Source: an uncultured euryarchaeote
Lineage (GTDB): Archaea; Thermoplasmatota; Poseidoniia; Poseidoniales; Poseidoniaceae
NCBI GenBank assembly: GCA_937892945.1
Contig: CALBIL010000027.1
Span: 1 to 55,955 of the forward strand
DNA: 55,955 bases
Direction: 5' to 3'
Shown one piece after another: positions 8,871 to 16,948 of the stretch; position 1 is the stretch's first letter, and every line of letters begins with the position of its first letter. The notes beneath the pieces were generated by a model, which worked only from the letters and a program-made list of their open reading frames with translations, did not search any database and was not told the origin of the DNA. A program made the position numbers and the translations under genes.

Positions 8871-9497
8871 ATGGCGGTGCAGCAAGTACGCATTGAAGTC
8901 CGATTGCCGGAAGGGCATTGGGCAGGAGATGTAACCCGCAGTCATCCCTCAGCAGTTCTCCGGATTGAAGAACACATGCCGTTACAGAAAGGGCGGGGGA
9001 CCGCCAGGGCCTCATGCAGTGAAGAGATTACTGAAACAGTTGTATCTCATCCTGGTATCGAAGAGGTTCGTAGTTTTGGGAAGCAAAGTTTTGTCGTCGA
9101 TATTATTGCAGGCGGTGGAGGTTTTCTCAAACCGCTTCTCAAAGTTGGAGTGATCCCTCATACACCTTTCGAAGTCCGAGACGGTTGGGTCGAGTGGACC
9201 ATTTCTTGCGCTCGAGAAAAAGTTCGGGACTTGCTCTCTGGTTTTGACAGTGAAGAAATTCCATATCACTTGGTTTCCACACGAGGAGTTACCAATCGTC
9301 TGCTCACGCCTCGCCAACGCTATGTGTTCGATACTGCGATGAAAGAAGGCTTCTACGATGTGCCTCGAAGAATCACCCTGACTGAACTTGCAGTGGTCCT
9401 CGAAGTGGCCAAGTCAACACTTTCAGCACAGTTACAACGTATTGAATCAACTGTACATCACGCCTTTGCAGATGACATCAGGCGCCGCAGCCCCTAA
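8871..9497 (+). CDS. HTH_10 (bacterio-opsin activator-type) transcriptional regulator
   Basis: The 208-residue protein has an archaeal bat-type helix-turn-helix at its C-terminus (about residues 144-195): LTPRQRYVFDTAMKEGFYDVPRRITLTELA followed by KSTLSAQLQRIES. The N-terminal 140 residues resemble the ligand-sensing region of this family but carry no PAS or GAF signature that I can name. Such proteins regulate neighbouring genes in haloarchaea and Thermoplasmata. The next gene, 43 bp downstream on the same strand, is a BoxB/PaaA-like di-iron protein, and an inverted repeat covers the junction, so local control is plausible. The ligand is unknown. Confidence 0.85.
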   Translation: MAVQQVRIEVRLPEGHWAGDVTRSHPSAVLRIEEHMPLQKGRGTARASCSEEITETVVSHPGIEEVRSFGKQSFVVDIIAGGGGFLKPLLKVGVIPHTPFEVRDGWVEWTISCAREKVRDLLSGFDSEEIPYHLVSTRGVTNRLLTPRQRYVFDTAMKEGFYDVPRRITLTELAVVLEVAKSTLSAQLQRIESTVHHAFADDIRRRSP

Positions 9498-9517
9498 CAT
9501 GTCCGTACGAACATGTT
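9496..9517. promoter_or_regulatory. perfect inverted repeat between regulator and di-iron gene
   Basis: AACATGT at 9496-9502 is matched by ACATGTT at 9511-9517 with an 8-bp spacer that itself contains CGTACG. The left arm includes the last bases of the regulator's stop codon. It could be an operator for the HTH_10 protein controlling the next gene, or an RNA hairpin in the intergenic leader. There is no T-run after it, so a simple terminator is less likely. Confidence 0.45.
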
Positions 9518-9540
9518 CGCAAAGGCAATAAGGTAGACCC

Positions 9541-10716
9541 GTGCCTCGGAGTTGCATGGACAACCTACCGAATACCTGGGAAGACTGGGTCTCAAACTTC
9601 ACCGAATGGCAAGACCGTGTTGGCTTCAACCGAGATTGGATGGGCGACTTTGACCTCTCGATTCAATTTGACTGGGACCGTGCAGGCGAAGTTATTGAAT
9701 TTGGAGATTACAAAGGACGTCCAAAATGGGAACGCTCTCTTCAAGTCCCTCACCAAAGTATGCGTGATGCACTGGTGAGCATGATCACCGTTCAAGGAGA
9801 TACTGAATTTGCTTCCGTCGAACAACAACGCCACCTCCTCGCATCTGCCCCAACCGATTACGATCGCTATGCAGCAGCTCGTATCATGGCTGAAGAACAA
9901 CGCCACGGTTGGCAAATGGCTTACCTCTTGATGACATACTTCGGACAACAAGGACGTCGTGAGGCTCAAAAACTCCTCGAGCGCAACGCCCAAGACGGCG
10001 ACCGCTTGCTTGGTGCATTCAATCGACCTATGCCTCATTGGCTTGACTTCTTCTGTTACACCATGTTCGTTGACCGTGACGGTAAATTCCAACTCGGTAT
10101 GCTCTCAACCTCTGCGTTCAAACCCCTCGCAGCCTCCATGGGCCCAATGCTCAAGGAAGAATCGTTCCATCTAGGAACCGGTTCCAACGGACTTCGTCGT
10201 GTCATTAAAGCAGGTATCATTCCATTAGATATGCTTCAACGCTACTTCAACAAATGGGTTTCAACCGCACACGATTTATTTGGTGTTGACGCATCCTCAT
10301 CGGCTCACTGGTCGTATGTTTGGGGCGTTAAAGGACGCTGGGATGAGCGGAAGAAACTCGAAGCAGGTCTTGAAGTCGACAAAGAAGTTCTCAATGAAGA
10401 AGCACGAGGCCACTACCACACTGAAATTGTTGGTGAAGTTGAAAAATTGAACGGCTATCTTCCTGAAGGCAGCAAGAAACTTGTTGTCCCTCACGAAAAC
10501 TTCTATCGCGAAATCGGTGCTTTCCGAAAGCAACGTTATACCACTGAAGGCGAACCTTTTACAGGTACTGATGAAGAATGGAAAGCATATCTGCATGTAA
10601 CACTTCCAACTGCCCAAGACGAAGAAGACCTCAAAGAATTATTCAAGCAAGAATGGGTTGCCAGTAAACCTCTTTCAGCACGCCAAATTGCCTCGGGCAT
10701 TGGTGCTAAAGCTTGA
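9541..10716 (+). CDS. BoxB/PaaA-like ferritin-fold di-iron protein (aromatic-CoA epoxidase family)
   Basis: The 391-residue protein resembles the catalytic di-iron subunits of benzoyl-CoA and phenylacetyl-CoA epoxidases. Two metal-ligand blocks are visible: EEQRHGW (about 118-124) and KEESFHLGTG (about 205-214), each giving the E-x-x-H type ligands of the ferritin fold. The segment RPMPHWLDFFCYTMFVDRDGKFQL matches the BoxB pattern between them. It is somewhat shorter than typical BoxB. The start is the GTG at 9541; an internal ATG six codons in (MDNLPNTWEDW, 9556) is a strong alternative. No BoxA or PaaE-type reductase is visible next to it. A PaaG-like crotonase and a 3-hydroxyacyl-CoA dehydrogenase lie within 5 kb. 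Substrate is inference. Confidence 0.75.
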   Translation: MPRSCMDNLPNTWEDWVSNFTEWQDRVGFNRDWMGDFDLSIQFDWDRAGEVIEFGDYKGRPKWERSLQVPHQSMRDALVSMITVQGDTEFASVEQQRHLLASAPTDYDRYAAARIMAEEQRHGWQMAYLLMTYFGQQGRREAQKLLERNAQDGDRLLGAFNRPMPHWLDFFCYTMFVDRDGKFQLGMLSTSAFKPLAASMGPMLKEESFHLGTGSNGLRRVIKAGIIPLDMLQRYFNKWVSTAHDLFGVDASSSAHWSYVWGVKGRWDERKKLEAGLEVDKEVLNEEARGHYHTEIVGEVEKLNGYLPEGSKKLVVPHENFYREIGAFRKQRYTTEGEPFTGTDEEWKAYLHVTLPTAQDEEDLKELFKQEWVASKPLSARQIASGIGAKA

Positions 10717-10742
10717 GACTTCGTCTCAGATGGAGGGTTTGA

Positions 10743-11279
10743 ATGATTCCAGTATCGCTGTTCGGCATCGATGTCGACATGTGTGAAGCGTTTTACGAAG
10801 CACTACCTGGATTGGTTGCAGACAGTGTTGATGATGAGTCGTATGCCAATGCATTGTTTTCGATTGAAAGTGAAGCATTACTCGATCATATTCGTGTTGC
10901 AGACCAATGGGCGAATCACGATCCTTTTGCATGGCCTGAGGACATCAGTAACGAAGTAGAGATGACGCTTCGCACAGTGAATTATCCAGATGTATCCTTA
11001 CTTGAACACCTCTTGACGCTTGATAATGTCGATGCTACACGTGTTTCTGTATGGATGCACTTTTCCACAAATCTGTTTCCACTGTACACTGAAGCTGCAT
11101 GTGCAACCTTGACTCGAATGGGTGTTCCGACACCTTACAACCCGAGGGATATTGCAAGCTATGGGCTGTATGTCTCACGTCTTGAAGGATTGAAATTGTA
11201 CGCTCCTGCAGCGGGGTTGCCTGAAATTGGCCTCCCTCGTTCACGAATGCTCCAACTTGGATTGGAGCGGTATGGATGA
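10743..11279 (+). CDS. uncharacterised 178-residue protein coupled to EamA transporter
   Basis: I do not recognise a family. The product is acidic, has no signal peptide or membrane helix, and looks mainly helical, with a Pro/Gly-rich C-terminal stretch (LPEIGLPRSRMLQLGL). It sits 26 bp downstream of the di-iron gene, and its TGA overlaps the ATG of the next gene in an ATGA arrangement (11276-11279), so it is probably translated together with the transporter. It may be an accessory to either neighbour. Confidence 0.7.
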   Translation: MIPVSLFGIDVDMCEAFYEALPGLVADSVDDESYANALFSIESEALLDHIRVADQWANHDPFAWPEDISNEVEMTLRTVNYPDVSLLEHLLTLDNVDATRVSVWMHFSTNLFPLYTEAACATLTRMGVPTPYNPRDIASYGLYVSRLEGLKLYAPAAGLPEIGLPRSRMLQLGLERYG

Positions 11280-12196
11280 AACATCTTTTGATCCATCTCA
11301 AATTACTGTTTGTCGTTGCTGTTTGGGGTTTTGGGTGGCCAGCCGGTCGTGTGATTGCGCAAGATATTGCCCCGTTTGTCGCCTCTTGGATACGGTACGT
11401 TATTGCGGTAACTTTTTTCTTTGTTTACTTGCGATTTTCCAACCAGTGGATGGTACCAACTCGAGATGAATGGAAACGAATTGCTTGGATTGGTTTCTTT
11501 TCAACTTGTCTGTATCAAGCCTTTTTCATGATTGGGATGAAGTATACAGCAGCAGGTGATGCGTCACTCATGATTACATTTAATCCATTTTTCACTGCAT
11601 TGCTCGCGATTGTATTCCTCAAGGAAGCAATGCATTGGCGCCTCGGTTTCGGTATTGCATTGGGAATAAGTGGTGTAGCCGTATTATTCTTCTATTCTCC
11701 AAATGTAGACATTCCTTTCTTTGACCGTGCTCTTGGTGACCTGTTGATTGCTTGTGCTGCCTTTGCTTGGGCATGCAATTCGATTCAGATGAAGAAAGCC
11801 ATGACTGAACCAGCAGCCGATTCAGGTCGCTGTCTTTCACCTTTACAACTGACCGTATGGTCTTCTGTTGCGGGTCTTCTCATGCTCACACCGGTGGTTG
11901 CAGTTGAGACATGGTTTGTTGGAATCCCGGAGCCTTCGGTGAATGGGTGGATCGCTATGGTATTTTTAGCGGTTTTTTCTACAGTGATTTCATACGTTTG
12001 GTTTGCAGATGGAATACTCACCATTGGAGCAGGAAAGAGTGCATTGTACGTCTACCTGGTTCCTCTCTTCGGGATATTTAGTGGATACCTCCTCCTCGAT
12101 GAGAAATTGGGTGCTTCACTGATAGTGGCGTTTTTACTGATTGTTGGTGGAGTTGTACTTGCACAAAGTAAGCAACCGATAGCCAAGGAACCATGA
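11276..12196 (+). CDS. EamA/DMT-family membrane transporter
   Basis: The 306-residue product has about ten membrane helices in two EamA repeats. The first repeat opens with LFVVAVWGFGWPAGRVIA, the characteristic start of RhaT/EamA proteins, and the second ends in VPLFGIFSGYLLLDEKLG before a last helix, also typical. Family members export or import metabolites such as amino acids or nucleotide sugars; the substrate cannot be read from sequence. Four-base overlap with the upstream unknown gene implies co-translation. A 3-hydroxyacyl-CoA dehydrogenase follows 25 bp downstream. Confidence 0.87.
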   Translation: MKHLLIHLKLLFVVAVWGFGWPAGRVIAQDIAPFVASWIRYVIAVTFFFVYLRFSNQWMVPTRDEWKRIAWIGFFSTCLYQAFFMIGMKYTAAGDASLMITFNPFFTALLAIVFLKEAMHWRLGFGIALGISGVAVLFFYSPNVDIPFFDRALGDLLIACAAFAWACNSIQMKKAMTEPAADSGRCLSPLQLTVWSSVAGLLMLTPVVAVETWFVGIPEPSVNGWIAMVFLAVFSTVISYVWFADGILTIGAGKSALYVYLVPLFGIFSGYLLLDEKLGASLIVAFLLIVGGVVLAQSKQPIAKEP

Positions 12197-12221
12197 TGAA
12201 GTCGAACCCTTTGGCCCAACC

Positions 12222-13109
12222 ATGGAGATTCGTTGCGTCGCCGTAATTGGTGCAGGTACAATGGGTGCAGGAATTGCACAAATCTGTGCACAAAGTGGTT
12301 GGAAAACACATTTGTTTGATGCTTTTCCAGAAGGTCTTGAACGAGGGATGCAACGCATTGATGCCTTTTGGGACAAAGGAATTGCACGTGGTAAAACGAC
12401 TCCAGAACAAAAAGTCCAATGGTCTGCGAATTTACACGCTGTTGCCGATATGGCAGAAGCAGTTGGGCAGGCTGACTTGATTATCGAGGCCGTTCCAGAG
12501 ATTCCAGAACTTAAACATTCCATTTTCACAGAAATTGACCGTTTAGCCCCACCGCATGCCATTCTCGGCACCAACACCTCCTCTCTCTCAATTGCAGATA
12601 TTGCGGCAGCAACTTCGCGTCCAGAAAACGTAATTGGAATGCATTTCTTCAATCCAGTTCCAATTATGAAATTACTCGAATTGGTTCGTCATGATTCAAC
12701 CAGTGACGCAACAATAGCTGCAGCACAGGCTGCTGGTACTGCCATGGGTAAAACTACAATTCTCGTGAAAGATATTCCAGGGTTTGCCACAAGTCGCCTT
12801 GGAGTCGCTTTAGGCAATGAAGCAATTCGAATGCTGGCTGATGGTGTGGCCAGCGCAAAAGACATTGATACTGCGATGGTCTTAGGGTACAAACATCCGA
12901 TGGGTCCTCTTGCTTTGACCGATTTAGTTGGACTTGATGTTCGTCGTGATATCCTCAAGAACCTACAATCTTCGTTCAATGATGATGCGTATGCTCCACA
13001 CCCACTGCTTGAGAAGTTAGTTGCAGCAGGCCGTCTTGGAAAGAAAACAAATCTTGGTATTTATGATTGGTCAACCGGTGAAGCAGAAGAAACCGAAATG
13101 CCAGAATAA
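12222..13109 (+). CDS. 3-hydroxyacyl-CoA dehydrogenase (3-hydroxybutyryl-CoA dehydrogenase type)
   Basis: This 295-residue enzyme oxidises 3-hydroxyacyl-CoA with NAD+ (or the reverse). The NAD-binding GAGTMGAGIAQ is at residues 10-20. The catalytic region GMHFFNPVPIMKLLELV supplies the His and the C-terminal domain ends with GRLGKKTNLGIYDW, close to the family's GRLGRKTGRGFYDY. Length is normal for the single-domain form (PaaH/Hbd). It closes a same-strand run that begins with the HTH_10 regulator. Role could be beta-oxidation, or the PaaH step of a ring-cleavage pathway if the di-iron and PaaG-like neighbours act together. Confidence 0.92.
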   Translation: MEIRCVAVIGAGTMGAGIAQICAQSGWKTHLFDAFPEGLERGMQRIDAFWDKGIARGKTTPEQKVQWSANLHAVADMAEAVGQADLIIEAVPEIPELKHSIFTEIDRLAPPHAILGTNTSSLSIADIAAATSRPENVIGMHFFNPVPIMKLLELVRHDSTSDATIAAAQAAGTAMGKTTILVKDIPGFATSRLGVALGNEAIRMLADGVASAKDIDTAMVLGYKHPMGPLALTDLVGLDVRRDILKNLQSSFNDDAYAPHPLLEKLVAAGRLGKKTNLGIYDWSTGEAEETEMPE

Positions 13110-13934
13110 TCACAGTTTGGTTCCACAATGCTTGCAATGTTTCGCATTGTAGTCGTGCCCTTCTTTGGAACATTCCATACAAGCACGTGTGCTAAAATCT
13201 CCTGCCTTGATCAATTCGGTTGAAATGATCCCAGTGGGTACGATGATGAGGCTATATCCCATCACCATGATGAACACGGCTAATACTTTGCCCAGTGCTG
13301 TTGCAGGGACAGTATCGCCATACCCTGTGCTTGTTAAGGTGACAATTGCCCAATAGACACTTTGAGGAATCGATGTAAAACCACTTCCTGGTCCTTCGAG
13401 AAGATACATTCCCGCACCGCTGATAAAACTCAAGACAGTTACCGTAGATAGAAAAACAATAATCCGAGAACGTGATTGTAAAATGGCCGTTCCTAATACG
13501 GTTGCCTCCCCGACATACCGCGTCAATTTGAACACACGGAATGCCCGCAAAAGCCGTAATGCTCGTAGTATGAGGAAACTCTGTGCTCCGGGGATTATGA
13601 GGCTTAGATAGGTCGGAATAATGGCTAATAAATCGACAACTCCAAAGAAAGAAGTTGCGTATTCTATGGAATTTCGAGTAATGTAGAGGCGGAGGAAATA
13701 CTCAAAGGTAAACAACAATGTAAAGAACCATTCAGCAAATACCAACTGACTGTGGTATTTACTGTCAAATGAATCGACACTTTCCAAAGACACAGCAATA
13801 ATTGAGGCAACGATGGAGAACATCAGAGCAACATCGAAGTACGTTCCATACTTTGTGTCGGCTTCAAAAATAATTTCATGAAACTTTTCTCGAAGTGTTT
13901 TTTCCTCAGAACTGCTCTCTTCCATTCCCTTCAC
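13110..13934 (-). CDS. six-helix voltage-gated-type K+ channel with C-terminal zinc ribbon
   Basis: The 274-residue protein has six membrane helices. The S4-like helix (about 121-140) carries repeated arginines in RALRLLRAFRVFKLTR. The pore loop holds the potassium selectivity filter TSTGYGD at 201-207. After the last helix comes a short cytoplasmic tail with CMEC (252-255) and CKHC (267-270), a zinc-ribbon-like four-cysteine set. A voltage-gated-type fold with a tail zinc ribbon is uncommon; the ribbon may aid tetramer assembly or sensing. The stop abuts that of the convergent dehydrogenase gene, and the start overlaps the upstream crotonase stop by 4 bp. Confidence 0.9.
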   Translation of the reverse strand: MKGMEESSSEEKTLREKFHEIIFEADTKYGTYFDVALMFSIVASIIAVSLESVDSFDSKYHSQLVFAEWFFTLLFTFEYFLRLYITRNSIEYATSFFGVVDLLAIIPTYLSLIIPGAQSFLILRALRLLRAFRVFKLTRYVGEATVLGTAILQSRSRIIVFLSTVTVLSFISGAGMYLLEGPGSGFTSIPQSVYWAIVTLTSTGYGDTVPATALGKVLAVFIMVMGYSLIIVPTGIISTELIKAGDFSTRACMECSKEGHDYNAKHCKHCGTKL

Positions 13935-14719
13935 TCCTGTTGGAACTTTGGTTTGCGCTTTTCAATGAACGCAGTGACGCCTTCTTTGAAAGCAGTTGTT
14001 GTTCCCGCCGCTTCGATTAACGTACGTTCGTGCTTAAGATGAGTTTCGAAATCATGAACCGATTGTACATCCAGTAAGTGCTTGGTTGCTTCTTTGGTAT
14101 GGTTGCCCCATTGACTCCAACGTGAAGCGATTCCATATGCTGCTTCGAGGAGGTTTTCATCTTCGACGACTGCATCGATTGCCCCAACTGAAAGACATTG
14201 CTCCGCATCCCATATCTCATTTTCAAAAAAGAACCGTCGGCTGACTTGGGTGCCAACAAGTCGAGGTAAGAGCCATGTTGTTCCACCGTCGGGTGACAAC
14301 CCCATGCCAGAATAGGAAGCAGCCATTTTTGCTTTGGTTGAAGCGATACGAGCATCACAAGCCAGAGCGAGACCAAGTCCGCCGCCAGCACATGCGCCGT
14401 TGACAGCAGCGATGCATATGGTTGATGATTGTCGCATACGAATCAACAAGGGGTGAAGAATTCCAGTGAGGTCTCGAATCAATTGAGGAGCATCTTCATC
14501 TTCAATCGATTGTGCAAAAGCGTGTATATCTGCACCTGCTGAGAAAAACTTCCCTTCTCCGGTGAGAATAATCGCTCGAACATTTGGATGAATGAGTCCA
14601 GCATCGATTGCCTGGGCAATTTGCGGTAGAAATTTCCGTGAAAACGATTGAGTTGCCGAGTGTCCTGAAAACTGAATCAAACGAAGACCGTTTTCAAGAT
14701 CGCTGGATGTAACCGACAT
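13931..14719 (-). CDS. crotonase-family isomerase, PaaG-like
   Basis: A 262-residue crotonase with FFSAGADIHAFA and NGACAGGGLGLALACDARIAS. It lacks both hydratase glutamates: the first position reads GGGLG and the second SPDGGTTWLLPRLVG. The GLSPDGG form is typical of PaaG-type 1,2-epoxyphenylacetyl-CoA isomerases and some enoyl-CoA isomerases, so isomerisation rather than hydration is expected. It lies 9 bp downstream of the aldehyde dehydrogenase and overlaps the K+ channel start by 4 bp, making a three-gene minus-strand unit. Together with the BoxB/PaaA-like protein 3 kb away it suggests an epoxy-CoA route; that is inference. Confidence 0.85.
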   Translation of the reverse strand: MSVTSSDLENGLRLIQFSGHSATQSFSRKFLPQIAQAIDAGLIHPNVRAIILTGEGKFFSAGADIHAFAQSIEDEDAPQLIRDLTGILHPLLIRMRQSSTICIAAVNGACAGGGLGLALACDARIASTKAKMAASYSGMGLSPDGGTTWLLPRLVGTQVSRRFFFENEIWDAEQCLSVGAIDAVVEDENLLEAAYGIASRWSQWGNHTKEATKHLLDVQSVHDFETHLKHERTLIEAAGTTTAFKEGVTAFIEKRKPKFQQE

Positions 14720-14728
14720 GTGTGTCCC

Positions 14729-16165
14729 TCAAAGTTTGATGTTAACGTTCTTGATTTTGGTGTAGAATCGGAGAGCATCTTTACTTTGTTCAATACCAAT
14801 TCCAGATTGTTTCCAACCGGTAAATGCAGTTTGAGGGAAGGTGATCGGGTATTCATTGATAGAGACCATACCACTTTCTAAATCTCGAGCCATGTTGTGC
14901 GCTCGACTCAAATCATTGGTCCAAATACCATTCAACAAACCAAACGGTGAATCGTTGGCCAATGCTAATGCTTCGGCATCTTCACTGAACGATGTAACGG
15001 CCAAGACTGGGCCAAACAGTTCTTCATTGAACAAAAGATTCTGACTGTCAACACCAGTGACGACGGTTGCTTCCATGAAAGCTCCATCACCTTCAACGAT
15101 GTTTCCACCGCAGACCACTTTTCCACCCATTGCCAATCCTGCCTGTAATTTCTCCATGACTTCTGTACGATGGTTTCGATGAACGAGACTGCCAATTCGA
15201 ACACCTTCTTCCATTCCAGGTCCAACTTTCCATTTGCCGACTTCTGCAACAACTGCATCGACCAATTCGTCGTGAATCTCTTCGTGAACAATCAACCGTG
15301 AACCGGCCCAGCACATTTGCCCAGCATTCATGAATATCCCAAAGCAAATTGCTTTGGCAGCATATCGGAGATTTGCATCCTTAAAGACAATATTTGCTCC
15401 TTTACCGCCAAGTTCGAGTGTAACGGGTGTGAGGTTTTCACTTGCTTTTGCCATAACGGTTTGGCCGGTAGGAACGCCTCCAGTGAGTACAATTCCATCG
15501 ACGCCTTTGTGACCTGCAAGAGCATCACCAATGAGGCCACCTGAACCGGTGATCACCTGGAGCACTCCAGTTGGAAGTCCGACTTCAGCTTCTTCCATTG
15601 CCTTGGCCCATGCGACTAAGGACAGTGGTGTCCATGATGCAGGCTTTGCAATAACGGTACATCCTGCAGCCAATGCAGGTGCAATGGAGCGCAGAGCGAG
15701 TTGAAGAGGGAAGTTCCAAGGAATGATGTGAACGGTTACACCAAGCGGTTGGCGTAAGGTATAGTTGAGGCGATTACCAGGAACAGGGATTGTACTTCCT
15801 TCGATTTTATCGGAAAGTCCAGCGAAATATTCGAGCGTCCATGCTCCGAAACGAATTTCTGACAATGCTTCACGAAATGTCTTCCCATTATTGTTTGATT
15901 CGAGAACTGCAAGTTCCTTTGCTTTGGCATAGGTGGCTTGAGCCATCTTGTTGAGAATACGGCCTCGCTGTGCTGGGTCCATATTCTTCCAACTTGAATC
16001 GTTGAAAGCCGTGCGTGATGCATCGACACAACGGTTGACATCGCCAAGAGTTGCCTTGGGAGTTGTGGCCATAATTTCCCCAGTAGCTGGGTTGAGAATC
16101 TCTGCTGTTGCACCATCTTCCGCATCGCACCATTCACCGGCAATCGACATTTGTTCTGCGCTCAT
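14729..16165 (-). CDS. NAD(P)-dependent aldehyde dehydrogenase
   Basis: The 478-residue enzyme oxidises an aldehyde to its acid. The catalytic glutamate lies in VTLELGGKGANIVF and the nucleophilic cysteine in NAGQMCWAGSRL. IIPWNFPLQLALRSIAPALAAGCTVIAKPASWTPLS carries the cofactor-binding and structural residues, and GPVLAVTSF and GIGIEQSKDAL are also conserved. I start at MSAEQMSIAGEW (ATG 16165) because the nine codons before it are unlike the family. It heads a minus-strand unit with the PaaG-like isomerase and the K+ channel. It could supply the semialdehyde oxidation of an aromatic-CoA pathway or act on amino-acid-derived aldehydes. Confidence 0.9.
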   Translation of the reverse strand: MSAEQMSIAGEWCDAEDGATAEILNPATGEIMATTPKATLGDVNRCVDASRTAFNDSSWKNMDPAQRGRILNKMAQATYAKAKELAVLESNNNGKTFREALSEIRFGAWTLEYFAGLSDKIEGSTIPVPGNRLNYTLRQPLGVTVHIIPWNFPLQLALRSIAPALAAGCTVIAKPASWTPLSLVAWAKAMEEAEVGLPTGVLQVITGSGGLIGDALAGHKGVDGIVLTGGVPTGQTVMAKASENLTPVTLELGGKGANIVFKDANLRYAAKAICFGIFMNAGQMCWAGSRLIVHEEIHDELVDAVVAEVGKWKVGPGMEEGVRIGSLVHRNHRTEVMEKLQAGLAMGGKVVCGGNIVEGDGAFMEATVVTGVDSQNLLFNEELFGPVLAVTSFSEDAEALALANDSPFGLLNGIWTNDLSRAHNMARDLESGMVSINEYPITFPQTAFTGWKQSGIGIEQSKDALRFYTKIKNVNIKL

Positions 16166-16282
16166 GTTCCACTCCAAGCGTTGTCCCCTCAAAGGTATTC
16201 GCTTGACAATACTTGCTTTCTAAGAAATGCGAAGCAGTAGTTATGGCAAAAGCCTCTTGAAGCGAGTTCGCTTGCATACCGC

Positions 16283-16948
16283 ATGTCTCGAGAGGTTGGT
16301 TTGGCAGAAGCGGCTACTCGGACCATCGCAAACCGAGCCCCTCGCCTGTTGGTCATCGCAGGAGTGGCCGGGACTGGAAAATCGACAGTATCCGTTCAAA
16401 TCGCTGCCTCAAGTGGTTTTGCTCGTCTTCTTTCTACCGATGCAGTTCGTGAAATCATTCGTTCATGTGATGATGACAGAAGTGAACTCGCGCTTCACCG
16501 TTCATCGTTTTCACAAGGAGAGTCAGGGGAGCCAGTTCTCGATTGGCTCGATACGTGTCAAGCGGTCGAAGGTGGAATAATGGCAACGATTGACCGTGCT
16601 CGACGAGAAGGTATTGACCTGTTGATTGAAGGCGTTCACATCAATCCGAGTGAACGCTTACTCAGAAGTTGGCGCGAAGCAGGTGGCATTGCAATTGGAC
16701 TGGTCATGACAGTTGGGGAAGAAGAACGCCATCGTTCTATGATCCGTTCACGAGATGCTCATTCATTCCGTCGTGCAGACCGTTACCTCGCTGCCTTCCC
16801 TCGGATACGTGCGATTCAAGAAGGTTTGATTGAACGAGCTAAAATCGCATCTTGGCCAATTGTTGATTTATCAAGAGTCACCAATAATACAGAACGAATC
16901 AAGCATTTGATGGACTTGGCGTGGAATGAGCATATCCAGCGTCGTTAA
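16283..16948 (+). CDS. 2-phosphoglycerate-kinase-like P-loop kinase
   Basis: The 221-residue protein has a Walker A motif GVAGTGKST at 27-35 followed by LLSTDAVREIIRS, the pattern seen in 2-phosphoglycerate kinases, and LIEGVHINP further on, matching their substrate-side motif. In methanogens the enzyme makes 2,3-diphosphoglycerate, the precursor of the thermoprotectant cyclic compound. This organism appears mesophilic, so another phosphorylated metabolite is as likely. Its last four bases (TTAA at 16945-16948) overlap the convergent pilin-like gene, showing extreme packing. No cyclic 2,3-diphosphoglycerate synthetase is seen here. Confidence 0.7.
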   Translation: MSREVGLAEAATRTIANRAPRLLVIAGVAGTGKSTVSVQIAASSGFARLLSTDAVREIIRSCDDDRSELALHRSSFSQGESGEPVLDWLDTCQAVEGGIMATIDRARREGIDLLIEGVHINPSERLLRSWREAGGIAIGLVMTVGEEERHRSMIRSRDAHSFRRADRYLAAFPRIRAIQEGLIERAKIASWPIVDLSRVTNNTERIKHLMDLAWNEHIQRR

